Below, piece by piece: positions 52,704 to 61,827 of a DNA stretch of 64,000 bases. Position numbers and translations under genes: made by a program. Every line of letters starts with the position of its first letter. Positions within the stretch are counted from its first letter, which is position 1. The stretch lies in the NCBI RefSeq assembly GCF_011065895.1, contig NZ_JAALCR010000007.1, positions 248,001 to 312,000 of the forward strand, in the 5' to 3' direction. Below the pieces are notes generated by a model. The model worked only from the letters and a program-made list of their open reading frames with translations, was not told the origin of the DNA and did no database searches. Origin of the DNA: Paludisphaera rhizosphaerae (GTDB lineage: Bacteria; Planctomycetota; Planctomycetia; Isosphaerales; Isosphaeraceae).

Positions 52704-52988
52704 TCATGGAGTCGGCGTCCGCTCGATCAGGTCTCGGACGACGTCCCGCGCCTGGGTCGCGAGGCCGAGATCCATGGAGGAGGCGGAGACGACCATCCAC
52801 GTCCCATTCGGCTGCGGTACGGCGACGATCGTCACGCTGACGGCGTCGTTGCCGCCGGCCACCAGATAGTCCGCGCCGTCGGCCCCCTTGACGACGACCA
52901 GCCCCTGCGACTGCAGGGCCTGGTCGGCGAGGGCCAGGCAGCCCTGGAGCGACGAGGGCTTCACGAACGTCCCATACATCACATACAT
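52704..52988 (-). CDS. Small hypothetical protein
   Basis: This is a 94-residue soluble protein starting MYVMYGTFVKPSSLQGCLAL, with a strand-rich middle (YLVAGGNDAVSVTIVAVPQP) and a C-terminal helix (LATQARDVVRDLIERT). No signal or membrane segment. Family unknown. Convergent with Hsp20. Confidence 0.6.
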   Translation of the reverse strand: MYVMYGTFVKPSSLQGCLALADQALQSQGLVVVKGADGADYLVAGGNDAVSVTIVAVPQPNGTWMVVSASSMDLGLATQARDVVRDLIERTPTP

Positions 52989-53183
52989 CAGGGGCCTCCC
53001 GGTCCCGGCTTGAATCCGACGGGCGTCGGATGTCGATGTCGACAGCCGACGCCGGCCGACACGCCCCCCATTCTGGCGGTTCCCGAACCGTGGAAACAGG
53101 CGTCGCCGGAGAAGCGGCGTTCGGATGCTCAGTTCAACGCACTTTTGGGACAGTCTCTCGATCTTCCCGCTGACGGCGCGTGG

Positions 53184-54971
53184 CTAGGCGACGCCCCCTT
53201 CGGATCCTTTCCAGCTCACGACGTCGGCAAGGCTGCCGCGGCTCGCTCGATCCGCCGCCAGACCGATGCACGAATACACAACCGTATATAACACCAGCAT
53301 CAGCAGTATGAGGAGAAAGGGGAGCTTGGCGTCCTGTTTTTCGTAAACCCCGCCGTAGTCGAGCACGTTCCAGCCGCAGAGCGCGAACAGCAGCCAGATC
53401 ATAAAGTTCAGTGAAGTCGCCAGGCCGAGCCAGAGGCCGTATCGTTTCCCAGCCAGCGTCTTGAAGCCGCACCAAAGGGGCGGGGCGTCGAAGCAGAGAA
53501 AGGCGACGAGCAGATCTCGCACAAAATCACCGGGATGTTTTGGTTTGACGAATCCCGCGAGATAGACGAGGTAATAGATCGCGCCGATTCCGCTGGTCAC
53601 GAAGCCCAAAAGCAAAAGCGCCGCGCCCGCTTCTCGGACGCGTTCCGGCCGCAAGCACCACTGTCGCATCCGTTCGACGAGGCCCAGGGGTCGAGCCCGG
53701 ATCGGTTCGTACGCGAGGAAGCGCCGCAGGTCGTCGGCCATCTCGCGAGCGGATGGGTATCGGTTGCCAGGCTCCCTCGCCATCGCCTTGAGGACCAGGG
53801 TCTCCAGGTCGACCGGAATCGAGGGATCGATCGACCTGGGCGGCTGGAGCGTCCCCTGGATGATCTTTCGCAGCAGATCCTTTCGGTCTTCGCCGACGAA
53901 GGCGGGCTGAAGGGTCAAGAGTTCGTAGAGCGTCGCTCCCAGGGAATAGACGTCGGTGCGACCGTCCACCAGGACCCGGCTCCCCGACGCCTGCTCTGGG
54001 CTCATGTACTTCAAGGTTCCGACCAGGTCGCCGGTCCGGGTCAGATCGCTCTCGCCTTCAAGCCGGGCCATCCCGAAGTCGGTGATCCAGAGATGACCGT
54101 GGGCGTCGACGAGCAGGTTCGCCGGCTTGATGTCGCGGTGGATGACCTTGAGGCCGTGAGCGTACGCAAGCGCCTCGGCCGCCTGCAGGCCGAGTTCGGC
54201 GACCGTCCGGTCATGGGTGCGAGTCCGGGGCCAGGTTTCGGTGTCTTCCAGGGATTTGCTGGTCCGCGGAGGCGGCGTCGCATCCATCGGATCCGTGGGA
54301 TCGAGGAGAAGCTCGTCCTCGGTCGCGGCACCGGTCGGCTCGGACCACCCGTTCACCATGGAGCGGGTCGTTTCGCTGACCGTCCCCTCAACCTCCAGAC
54401 CGCGAAGGATCCTCAACTCGCGGGCGACCTCGGCCAGCGTCCGGCCTTCGATCAATTGCATGGCGAGATAAGGGACGCCCCGGTTGTGGCCGATGGAGTA
54501 GATCGGCACGATGTTGGGATGAGTCAGAGCGGCCAACACCCGGGCCTCAAGCTGGAACCTCTGAATCCGGTGAGGGTCGGCGATCGAGCTGGTCGTCAGG
54601 ACCTTGAGCGCCACGCGACGGTTGAGCGACATTTGCACCGCCTCGTAGACGATCCCCATGCCTCCTCGGCCGATCTCTCTCAGGATCCTGAATTCGTCCT
54701 GCTCCAATGTATCCGCGCTGTTGATGACGTCGACGAAGTCTCTCCAAGTCTCACCCCCGTCGGTGGGTTCCCTGAGATCGTTCATCCGGGCGATGGCCGA
54801 CAGCAATGCGCGCAGTTGTTCGGCGTGTTCGGGACGCTCGCGGATGTAGGCTTCCAGATCCGGGCGCTCGCCCGCCCGAAGTCGATCGGCGAAATCGGCG
54901 GCCTCCTCGGCCAGGCTCTGCTCCGACTTCCCGACTTCCTGCTTCTCGTCGCCGACGTTCGGGTCGATCAT
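53184..54971 (-). CDS. Ser/Thr protein kinase, membrane-anchored
   Basis: This is a 595-residue protein. An N-terminal helical region (1-90; acidic, LRAGERPDLEAYIRERPEHA) precedes a Hanks-type kinase domain: Gly loop GRGGMGIVYE (101-110), Lys 123, HRDIKPAN (278-285), DFG (298-300), and the activation segment GTLKYMSPEQASG. An insert of about 70 residues separates the N and C lobes. Three to four membrane spans follow (about 455-575), ending in a short basic tail. The gene starts four bases inside the sigma-factor gene (ATGA overlap), so kinase and sigma factor are cotranslated. Confidence 0.94.
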   Translation of the reverse strand: MIDPNVGDEKQEVGKSEQSLAEEAADFADRLRAGERPDLEAYIRERPEHAEQLRALLSAIARMNDLREPTDGGETWRDFVDVINSADTLEQDEFRILREIGRGGMGIVYEAVQMSLNRRVALKVLTTSSIADPHRIQRFQLEARVLAALTHPNIVPIYSIGHNRGVPYLAMQLIEGRTLAEVARELRILRGLEVEGTVSETTRSMVNGWSEPTGAATEDELLLDPTDPMDATPPPRTSKSLEDTETWPRTRTHDRTVAELGLQAAEALAYAHGLKVIHRDIKPANLLVDAHGHLWITDFGMARLEGESDLTRTGDLVGTLKYMSPEQASGSRVLVDGRTDVYSLGATLYELLTLQPAFVGEDRKDLLRKIIQGTLQPPRSIDPSIPVDLETLVLKAMAREPGNRYPSAREMADDLRRFLAYEPIRARPLGLVERMRQWCLRPERVREAGAALLLLGFVTSGIGAIYYLVYLAGFVKPKHPGDFVRDLLVAFLCFDAPPLWCGFKTLAGKRYGLWLGLATSLNFMIWLLFALCGWNVLDYGGVYEKQDAKLPFLLILLMLVLYTVVYSCIGLAADRASRGSLADVVSWKGSEGGVA

Positions 54972-55606
54972 GGTTCGCGGCTCCCGGAGCCGTCTCCGTC
55001 TCGCAGCAAGGCCTGAAGGCGCCGGATGGCGCGAAGGTGTCGCATCTTGACGGCCCCGACCTCAAGACCCAGAGCCGCGGCGATCTCGCCGAAGGGAAGC
55101 TCTTCCAGATAGCGCATCACCAGCACCTGGCGGTCGCTCAGCGTCAGCCGCCCCAGCGCGGCGAAGATCTGCTCCCGAGAGTCGTCCTGCATCAGGACCT
55201 GGCTGGGGCTCGGGCCGCTGGCCGCCAGCCGATCGACCAGCAGCAGCACCGATTCATCGGGGAGGAGAAGGTCCTCCGACTCCTCGCGGCTGACGGCCCG
55301 GGCCTTCGACCACAGGTGACGGCGGTGAGCCTGGACAAGACGCTCCAGGGCGAGGCGACGGAGCCACGGATAGAAGGGGATCGGCTGTTCGCGAAGGTAG
55401 TCGGGCAGCTTCCGGCTGGCGTCGACCAGAGCTTCCTGGACGATGTCGGAGGGGTCGAAGCGCTTCGCCAGGCGACGGTCCATGTGGACGGCCACCGCGC
55501 GTCGCAGTCGGTCCGAATGAAGCATCAGCAGCCGCTGCAACGCCGCATCGTCGCCGCAGTCGACGAGCCGGAGCAATTCCGCGGTCTCGGAGTCAACTTG
55601 CGCCAT
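54968..55606 (-). CDS. ECF-type RNA polymerase sigma factor
   Basis: This is a 212-residue sigma-70 family protein. Region 2 includes RFDPSDIVQEALVDA (core binding and -10 recognition), followed by FYPWLRRLALERLVQAHRRH. Region 4 includes LTLSDRQVLVMRYLEELPFG and an HTH with EIAAALGLEVGAVKMRHLRA. There is no anti-sigma gene; the overlapping kinase suggests regulation by phosphorylation, a pattern known for planctomycete ECF groups. The ATG at 55606 was chosen; the frame to 55702 lacks conserved residues. Confidence 0.92.
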   Translation of the reverse strand: MAQVDSETAELLRLVDCGDDAALQRLLMLHSDRLRRAVAVHMDRRLAKRFDPSDIVQEALVDASRKLPDYLREQPIPFYPWLRRLALERLVQAHRRHLWSKARAVSREESEDLLLPDESVLLLVDRLAASGPSPSQVLMQDDSREQIFAALGRLTLSDRQVLVMRYLEELPFGEIAAALGLEVGAVKMRHLRAIRRLQALLRDGDGSGSREP

Positions 55607-55880
55607 CGCTCGGTCCCCTCGAATCGATCTTCGATCCGGACGACATGATTCACCCGCGCAAGGCCCTCCGCCCCCAACCTCTCGAATCACCTTGCTACGC
55701 ATCCGGACAGTTTATGTTTGTTTTAATCTTCCATGAACTCGCAAAATCGGGAATCCGCGTGACTTTTCAGGCGAGGCTGCAGGACTCAACGCAAGGGCCC
55801 TGGCAGAAGAGCGACTCGACCCTCCCAGACTGATGGGGGCAACCGTGGGTCGATCGGCCCTAATCCGTTACGAGAAAACA

Positions 55881-56453
55881 ATGTACAACGTGCGACGGTT
55901 CCAGATGCCCCTCGACTCGGTGTTCCCCCTCTGCGCGGAGGCTCCCCCAGACGACGCCCTGATCAACTCGTGGGGGATCGGACGAAGATTCGGCAAGAGA
56001 AACCCGTTCCATGACCGACCGAAGAGTGACGCGTCCAGCTACGGCGGCCTCTGGTTCCACAATCGGAGCGCCCAGACCGTCTTTCTGGCGCTGGCTTATT
56101 TCGAAGAAGGAGCCGCGAGGACCGTCGACGGGAATCCGCATCGTCCCGCCGCTGCGGCCCCAGGCGGCTGGCGCGTCTCCGGCTGGTACGCCGTGCCGCC
56201 CGGGCAAACGGTCCAGACGACGACGGACATCCGCAGTCGCTGGTACTATTACTATACGGTCACAGCCGACGGCCACGAGCACCGCGGGTACAAGGCCTTC
56301 TTCGTCCACCCCCGCGAGGCCTTCTCCTACAACAACGGCGCCCGCCAGGCCCTGATCCTGCCCACCCAGCACCACAGCCGCGGCTTCGTCCAGAAAGACT
56401 TCCGGGAAATCGACACCGGGAATCGCAGCCCATTCTTCATGAACCTGGACTGA
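55881..56453 (+). CDS. DUF1036 domain protein
   Basis: This is a 190-residue protein with a central DUF1036 domain: GLWFHNRSAQTVFLALAYFE, then GWRVSGWYAVPPGQTVQTTT and YYYYTVTADGHEHRGYKAFF. DUF1036 proteins in other bacteria are usually exported and of unknown function; here there is no clear signal peptide, so the true start may be different. No strong ribosome site marks the ATG at 55881; an upstream ATG at 55833 is in frame. Converges with the esterase gene. Confidence 0.85.
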   Translation: MYNVRRFQMPLDSVFPLCAEAPPDDALINSWGIGRRFGKRNPFHDRPKSDASSYGGLWFHNRSAQTVFLALAYFEEGAARTVDGNPHRPAAAAPGGWRVSGWYAVPPGQTVQTTTDIRSRWYYYYTVTADGHEHRGYKAFFVHPREAFSYNNGARQALILPTQHHSRGFVQKDFREIDTGNRSPFFMNLD

Positions 56454-56508
56454 CCTGAACCCGGCCCCGCCCCTCGGCGCGGGCCGGACCGAGATCCGCC
56501 CGCGGCGA

Positions 56509-57615
56509 TCAGCCGCCCGTCCCGGGAGCGTACCCCTTCCACACCCACTCGATGGCGTGCGGCAGGAACTGCTGCTGGGCGTTGCCGACGCTGTGCCTGG
56601 CTCCCTGGCAGAACAGGTATTGATACTCATATCCTTTGGCCTTCAGCGCTTTGGCCATGCGATTGTTGGCCTCGACCCAGTCGTGCATTCCGTCGCGCAT
56701 CACGTTGGGGTTGAGCAGGTCCCCGTCGCCGACGGAGATGAACAGCCGGATGGGCTTCTTGGGGCTGTTGGGGATGAGTTCCTCGTGGAAGCCCCAGGCG
56801 CCGCCCGGGTACTTAGGATCGAAGGGCCACGCCTGGTTCACGAACGTGCCCGAGGTCGTCAGCACGCGGTGGTACAGGTCGTTGCGGAACCAGGCCATGA
56901 TGAGGGCCGCGGAGCCGCCGGAGCTATTGCCCATCGCCGCGCGGCCGTTGGGGTCTTTCGTCAGCTTCACCCCGCAGTGCTTCTCCACGCGCGGCAGCAC
57001 CTCGGTTTCGATGTACTCGGCGTAGTCGCCGTTCATGTTGTCGTATTCCTTGCCGCGCTCGTGACCCTGGGCATCGCCGCCGCCGTTGCCGATGGAGATG
57101 AGGACGATCGGCGGAATCCGTTTCTGCTGGATCAGGTTGTCCAGGATCGTCTTGAAGCCGTTGGCCTGGCCGGGGCCGTCGTGGACCACCATGAACGGTG
57201 CCTCGGTCCCGGCCTTGTACTGGGCGGGGACGTAGACGCCGATCTTCCGCTGGTAGTCGATGGGGTGCGTCTCAACGATCAGCGTCTTGGGATTGCTGGG
57301 GTCCACCTTGCCGAACTCGTTGCGGGCGATGCCGGGATTGAAGAGCTTCGTCTCCTTGGAGTCGATGACCAACTGTTCCACCTTCCCCTCGGGGACCCCA
57401 TCGACCTTCTTGCGCTCCGGCGCGGGGGTGTAGTTCGGCCCGACGACGAAGTTGTCGTAGGCGTCGAGCGGGGGGTTCTCCCCTTCCTTCAGCACCTTGA
57501 ACGGCGGCGCGCCCGGGTCGTCGAACTTCCGCGTCGGCGGCTGCGGCCGCGACTGGGCCGACGCCTCGGAGCATGCGAGAACGGCGATGAGAAACGCCAT
57601 CAGCGATTTGAACAT
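56509..57615 (-). CDS. Exported esterase of the Fes/esterase D type
   Basis: This is a 368-residue protein with a signal peptide (FLIAVLACSEASAQ). The alpha/beta hydrolase domain (about 120-365) includes RKIGVYVPAQYKAG, FMVVHDGPGQ, ISIGNGGGD, the nucleophile GNSSGG (Ser at about 231) and a C-terminal GARHSVGNAQQQFLPHAIEW with the catalytic His. This resembles enterochelin esterase/esterase D proteins, including carbohydrate esterase-1-like enzymes. Substrate unknown. Apparently monocistronic. Confidence 0.88.
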   Translation of the reverse strand: MFKSLMAFLIAVLACSEASAQSRPQPPTRKFDDPGAPPFKVLKEGENPPLDAYDNFVVGPNYTPAPERKKVDGVPEGKVEQLVIDSKETKLFNPGIARNEFGKVDPSNPKTLIVETHPIDYQRKIGVYVPAQYKAGTEAPFMVVHDGPGQANGFKTILDNLIQQKRIPPIVLISIGNGGGDAQGHERGKEYDNMNGDYAEYIETEVLPRVEKHCGVKLTKDPNGRAAMGNSSGGSAALIMAWFRNDLYHRVLTTSGTFVNQAWPFDPKYPGGAWGFHEELIPNSPKKPIRLFISVGDGDLLNPNVMRDGMHDWVEANNRMAKALKAKGYEYQYLFCQGARHSVGNAQQQFLPHAIEWVWKGYAPGTGG

Positions 57616-57784
57616 ACCATCCCTCGTGGCTTCTTCTCTTGGAGAGCGTCCGAGACGGCGCCGGAGCGAGCGCCGCGAGTCATCCTATTTACCCGATTTC
57701 GCAACGGTCGGCACGACTCCACCCGGTTGGCACGAGTATAATCCGTCGTCAATCGACGCGCTCGATTCCCATTGAGGGGACGCG

Positions 57785-58797
57785 ATGGAGCCAACGCACG
57801 CGGACCGTTACGACGAGCTCCTCCAACGGATCGGCGAGACGCTTCAAACCGGCCGCTCCCTGGCGATCCAGGCCGTCCACGCCCACATCCTGGAAACCTA
57901 CTGACGCGTCGGGCGGCACATCGTCGAGTTCGAGCAAGGCGGCAAGGCCAGGGCCGAGTACGGGGCCGGCCTGATCCCTCGCCTGGCGAAGGACCTGACG
58001 CTCCGCCACGGCCGGGGCTTCAGCCGCAGCAACGTGTTCAACATGCGGCAGTTCTATCTCGCCTACCCGAAAGTCCAGACGCTGTCTGGACTTTTCAGTT
58101 GGTCCCACGTCGTCGAGCTACTCAAGATCGGCGACCCGCTCGAACGCGGCTTCTATGAGAAGCAAATGGCGCTCGAACGCTGGGGCGTCCGGGAGTTGAA
58201 GCGGCAGATGCAAAGCGGCCTGTTCCTCCGGCTCGCGGCGAGCAAGGACAGGGAAGGCGTGCTTCAGCTCTCGTCCCAGGGCCAGATCGTCGAGCAACCC
58301 GTCGACCTGCACCGCGAGCCGTACATCTTCGAGTTCCCCAAATCCCCGAGGCCGTCGCCCTCTCCGAGACCGAGCTGGAAACCCGGCTTTGCGACCACCT
58401 CCAACAGTTCCTCTTCGAACTCGGCAAGGGCTTCACGTTCGTGGGCCGGCAGTATCGCGTCACGATCAACAACACGCACTACCGCGTCGACCTCGTCTTC
58501 TACCATCGAATCCTGCGCTGCTTCGTGCTGATCGACCTGAAAATCGACGACGTGCAACACCATGACATCGGCCAGATGAACCTCTACCTCGGCTACTTCG
58601 CAGCCGAGGAAAACGTGGAAGGCGACAACCCGCCCATCGGCATCATTCTGACTCGCAACAAGGACGAACTTCTTGTTCAGTACGCCACGTACGGCATGAA
58701 CAGCCAGCTTTTCGTCCAGAAGTACCAACTCTACTTGCCGAACCGCGAGGAACTCCGCCGCGAACTGGAACGGACTTTGGCCGGAGACGAGGGATGA
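57785..58797 (+). pseudogene. Broken DUF1016 (YhcG-type PDDEXK nuclease-like) gene
   Basis: Frame 1 starts at the ATG at 57785 (MEPTHADRYDELLQRIGETL) and reads a DUF1016 protein. It has an in-frame TGA at 57902-57904, where homologues would have Trp (ETY-stop-RVGRHIVEFEQGG), then continues in the same frame (GRGFSRSNVFNMRQFYLAYP, YPKVQTLSGLFSWSHVVELL). Near 58339 the frame shifts by -1, with one A missing compared with an expected run of four. The remaining PDDEXK part is in the other frame (GRQYRVTINNTHYRVDLVFY, RCFVLIDLKIDDVQHHDIGQ). Unless both lesions are sequencing errors, no full product is made. Confidence 0.82.
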
Positions 58798-58900
58798 CGC
58801 CGTCCATAATGCGAAGACATCGGGTTGAGCCCCTGCCCGCCAGTAACCGGGCGTCAGGCATCGCCCCGCGTCTCCGGGTACAATCGCCCCGGAGGTCTGC

Positions 58901-59440
58901 ATGGAACGACGCTTTTCGCTGGCTGACGGCATGGTCTTGATGGTCGGGCTCGGCCTGGGGTTGGCTCTGATGAAGGTCGCCGACATGGACCGCGAGCTCG
59001 CCAGGAGCTGGTCGAGGCTGACCGGAGACGGCATGCACTGGTCGCTCAAGAACCTGCTGGAGGCGGCCTCGGAGTGGGGACTCTTCCTTGGCCTTCCTCT
59101 CGGCGCGGGGCTGACGCCCTTCTGCCTGTACTACCAATCGAGAGGTCGGCCCGGATACGCCGCCTGCCTGATCGCGACTGTGGTCCTCGTCCCGACGCTT
59201 GTCCTCAGCGGCCTCCTGGTCGCGCTCAACGGCAAACGGCCGAACGACTACCTGGCATGGCACGCCGTCACCACCCCGCTGATCGGCTCCGCGATCCTCT
59301 CAAGCTGGGCGACCCTCCGACTCGTGGGCGTGTGGAACCCCGCGCCGTCGTGGCAAGACCGTCTTGGCCGCGCTCTGGGCGTTCTGTGGATCGCCCTTGG
59401 CGCGATGGCCGCTTTCTTGCTGTGCACCCAGTTGGTTTGA
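58901..59440 (+). CDS. Small polytopic membrane protein
   Basis: This 179-residue protein has about four hydrophobic segments (FSLADGMVLMVGLGLGLAL; GYAACLIATVVLVPTLVLSG; LIGSAILSSWATLRLVGV; LGVLWIALGAMAAFLLC). No family recognised. It is followed 29 bases later by a small hypothetical gene on the same strand. Confidence 0.65.
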   Translation: MERRFSLADGMVLMVGLGLGLALMKVADMDRELARSWSRLTGDGMHWSLKNLLEAASEWGLFLGLPLGAGLTPFCLYYQSRGRPGYAACLIATVVLVPTLVLSGLLVALNGKRPNDYLAWHAVTTPLIGSAILSSWATLRLVGVWNPAPSWQDRLGRALGVLWIALGAMAAFLLCTQLV

Positions 59441-59469
59441 GCGGGAGCCGGGCTGGGAGAACCTATCCG

Positions 59470-59727
59470 ATGAAGGCGGTCGTCGAAATTCTGATCCGCG
59501 GATATGGCAACAGATGGAAGGTGGCAGAACCGTCCGATGCCGGGGCCAGCCACCTGCAACGGTGTGTCGTCGCCCTAAAAATCGACGGCGACGGCAAGAG
59601 CGGCTATCACCTGGTGATGAGCCCCGAGGGCTGTTTCACCGCCGACACCTGGCATGAGACGATCGAGGACGCGAAGGACACGGCCCTCGAGATCTTCGGT
59701 ATCCCACTGGACGGGTGGACGGAGTGA
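59470..59727 (+). CDS. Small hypothetical protein
   Basis: This 85-residue soluble protein begins MKAVVEILIRGYGNRWKVAE and ends GIPLDGWTE. It has the strand-helix pattern of a small alpha/beta domain with no recognised family. It is downstream of the small membrane protein gene and may be cotranscribed with it. Confidence 0.55.
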   Translation: MKAVVEILIRGYGNRWKVAEPSDAGASHLQRCVVALKIDGDGKSGYHLVMSPEGCFTADTWHETIEDAKDTALEIFGIPLDGWTE

Positions 59728-59827
59728 TATCTCCTGCCCCACTCGGCTTCTGAAACGTTTCACCCTAATCCTACGGCAACCGATCTCACCAAGCCTGGGG
59801 GCAGGCCGGGCCTGTTACTGCGGAATC

Positions 59828-60154
59828 TTAGGCGACTCCGTCCGCCCACCACGCCGATGATCGGAACGACTCGGGAATTTCGTCCTCCCACGGGTCGATC
59901 CCGCGGCACGCCAGTTCCTCGAACCACCGATCTCGCAGTGTTTCAGGAAGCTGGGCGCCGCACCATGGGCAGAAGCGGATTCGGAGCGAAGAAGTCCCCC
60001 CGTCGTGAATCATCAGGCCGTACTCTCGCAGGTGAGCCACGTACTCCACAAGGCAATCCGGGCAGTCGTGACGATCTGGATGTTGGTCACAGACCGCCTC
60101 GACGTTCCGCCTCATGTCCTCGCAGCAGTGAATTAACACGTTTTGCTCTCGCAC
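59828..60154 (-). CDS. Small Cys/His-rich protein (DUF6980-like)
   Basis: This 108-residue protein begins MREQNVLIHCCEDMRRNVEA and has three Cys-rich pairs: HCCEDM, HDCPDC and RFCPWCG. The CPWCG ends in QLPETLRDRW, typical of short zinc-binding proteins of the DUF6980 type. No catalytic residues. It converges with the small hypothetical gene on the other side and follows the LarA-like gene. Confidence 0.65.
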   Translation of the reverse strand: MREQNVLIHCCEDMRRNVEAVCDQHPDRHDCPDCLVEYVAHLREYGLMIHDGGTSSLRIRFCPWCGAQLPETLRDRWFEELACRGIDPWEDEIPESFRSSAWWADGVA

Positions 60155-60237
60155 CTCCTGTATGTGCCATAACTTTTTTCAACATCGATCCTCAGGCTGT
60201 GGTCTCGCTTCAGCACGCCGAAGACTTCCTGCGTGAG

Positions 60238-61584
60238 TCAGTGGTCCTCGCCCCAGTAGCGATCGAGTTTGAGCCATCCCTCGGCGTCGAAGCGGAGCGG
60301 GCTCGGCTGGACGATGACGCGGGCGCCTGCCTCGCTGGAAACATCCTCCAGCGCTGCGGGCGTGAGGAGGATTCGCGTCATCTCGAGCGTGCTGAAGATC
60401 ATCGCCGCGCGGACGCCTCGCGGGCCTGACGGGCAGATGGCGAGGGCCAGTTCGAGGGCGTCGCGATCGTTCTCGCAGACGATCGGCCGCATGGCCTGGT
60501 TGGGGGTCAGGGCCGAGAGGCAGTTCACGGCCGTCCGCTCCCAGTCTACGGCCTCGTCGAAGCGTCGCGTGATGAACTGGCAGAGGCCCACGCCGATCGC
60601 ATTGCCGTGGCTCCCCTCGGTGAGCCGGCCGCCGATGATCGTTTGGATTCGCGGCATCCACGGCTTCCACGCCCGGCCCTGGACGTATCCGTACGGCGAC
60701 CTGCCGATCGTCTTTGTGTGCATCCCCTGTCCCGACTTGTCCTTGCCGAGATAGGCGCAGTAGAGCAGGTCCAACTCCATGACCGGGAGAGACGGCATGA
60801 GCGCCTTGGAGCGTTCGAGGGCGGCCGCCTCGATGGCGAAGAAGCCGTCGACCGTCGAGACGGGGACGCCGATGATCTCGGCCGTCTCGTCGGCCCCGTT
60901 CTCGACGATTCCCAGGCCCCCCGCGATCTTCAACTCGGCCCCGCCGATGGTGCGCCTGGCGGAGATCTCGATGGCGGCCCCGAGCCCGATGCCGGGGATG
61001 TGCTTGTGCATCTCGATCGCCCGCATCTTCGAGATCCCGAGCGCGAGGATCTTGGCGAAGCCGGACTCCAGGCCGTAACAACCCTCGGCGAGCGGCACGG
61101 GCCAGTCGATGTCCGTGTGCTCCTTGATCCGGTTGACCAGCAGCACCAGGTCGCACGCCAGCGCGTCTTCCGAGACGTAGACCTCGACGTCGCCCACGTT
61201 GGCGATGTGTCGCGTCTGCATGTTCGAGAAGACCCGCGCGCCGACCGCATCTTCAGTAACGCCCCGCGAGGCGGCCATCTCGCGTTCGCCCTCGGCCGTC
61301 CCCCCGCCGTGCGTCCCCATCGCGGTGAGGATGCGGACCTCTCGGCAATAAGGTTTGAGGAACGCGACGGCCGTGCGGACCACGGTCTGGATGTCGCGGA
61401 TCCCTCGGCTAGGCATCGTGAGCCCGACGACTTTCCCGGCCAGGTTCTCGGGGACGGGGAAGATCTTGCGGAGTTCCCGAATCACCGCCGCCGGCACGTC
61501 GGCCTCTCGGGGCCTGGCGAACTCCTGCTCCACCACGGCGAAGGGGGGCAGGTCCAGGACGCGCGGGCAAAGATCCAGCTTCAT
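60238..61584 (-). CDS. LarA-like (DUF2088 / nickel-dependent lactate racemase family) protein
   Basis: This is a 448-residue protein. The N-terminal half matches the LarA/DUF2088 fold: KVVGLTMPSRGIRDIQTVVR, ILTAMGTHGGGTAEGEREMA and LLVNRIKEHTDIDWPVPLAE. The C-terminal half (RSPYGYVQGRAWKPWMPRIQ, EGSHGNAIGVGLCQFITRRF) is less conserved. Lactate racemase residues such as the nickel-pincer Lys and the His ligands cannot all be placed, and no larB/larC/larE genes for making the pincer cofactor are in the window. Function is open; an isomerase or racemase of another hydroxy acid is possible. Confidence 0.8.
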   Translation of the reverse strand: MKLDLCPRVLDLPPFAVVEQEFARPREADVPAAVIRELRKIFPVPENLAGKVVGLTMPSRGIRDIQTVVRTAVAFLKPYCREVRILTAMGTHGGGTAEGEREMAASRGVTEDAVGARVFSNMQTRHIANVGDVEVYVSEDALACDLVLLVNRIKEHTDIDWPVPLAEGCYGLESGFAKILALGISKMRAIEMHKHIPGIGLGAAIEISARRTIGGAELKIAGGLGIVENGADETAEIIGVPVSTVDGFFAIEAAALERSKALMPSLPVMELDLLYCAYLGKDKSGQGMHTKTIGRSPYGYVQGRAWKPWMPRIQTIIGGRLTEGSHGNAIGVGLCQFITRRFDEAVDWERTAVNCLSALTPNQAMRPIVCENDRDALELALAICPSGPRGVRAAMIFSTLEMTRILLTPAALEDVSSEAGARVIVQPSPLRFDAEGWLKLDRYWGEDH

Positions 61585-61827
61585 GGGGGTCTTCTCAGTT
61601 CAGCCGCCGGGAATCGATTCGTTCGCCCTTCGGATCGAGGGCCTTCGATTCTACCGGAGATGACTTCAACATAACCTCTGGCTCCGACCGAAACGGCCGC
61701 GGCCCTTGCCGCCGCGCGAGGCCCGCCGCGGAATCTCGCTCCACGAACGCGCCATCCTGTTTCCCGGCGCGGCCCGGTGCGATTAGGATGTCGCGAAGGC
61801 ATCCACGAACACGGGAGGTGAACGGTC

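Noticed and set aside
57728-57743. Sigma-54 site TGGCACG before the DUF1016 gene
   Set aside because: The -12 part is missing (TAAT instead of TTGC); TATAAT nearby looks more like a sigma-70 -10 element, but no good -35 was found.
57902-57904. TGA read as Trp (recoding) in the DUF1016 gene
   Set aside because: TGA ends many other genes in the window normally, and a separate frameshift is present, so gene decay or sequence error is simpler.
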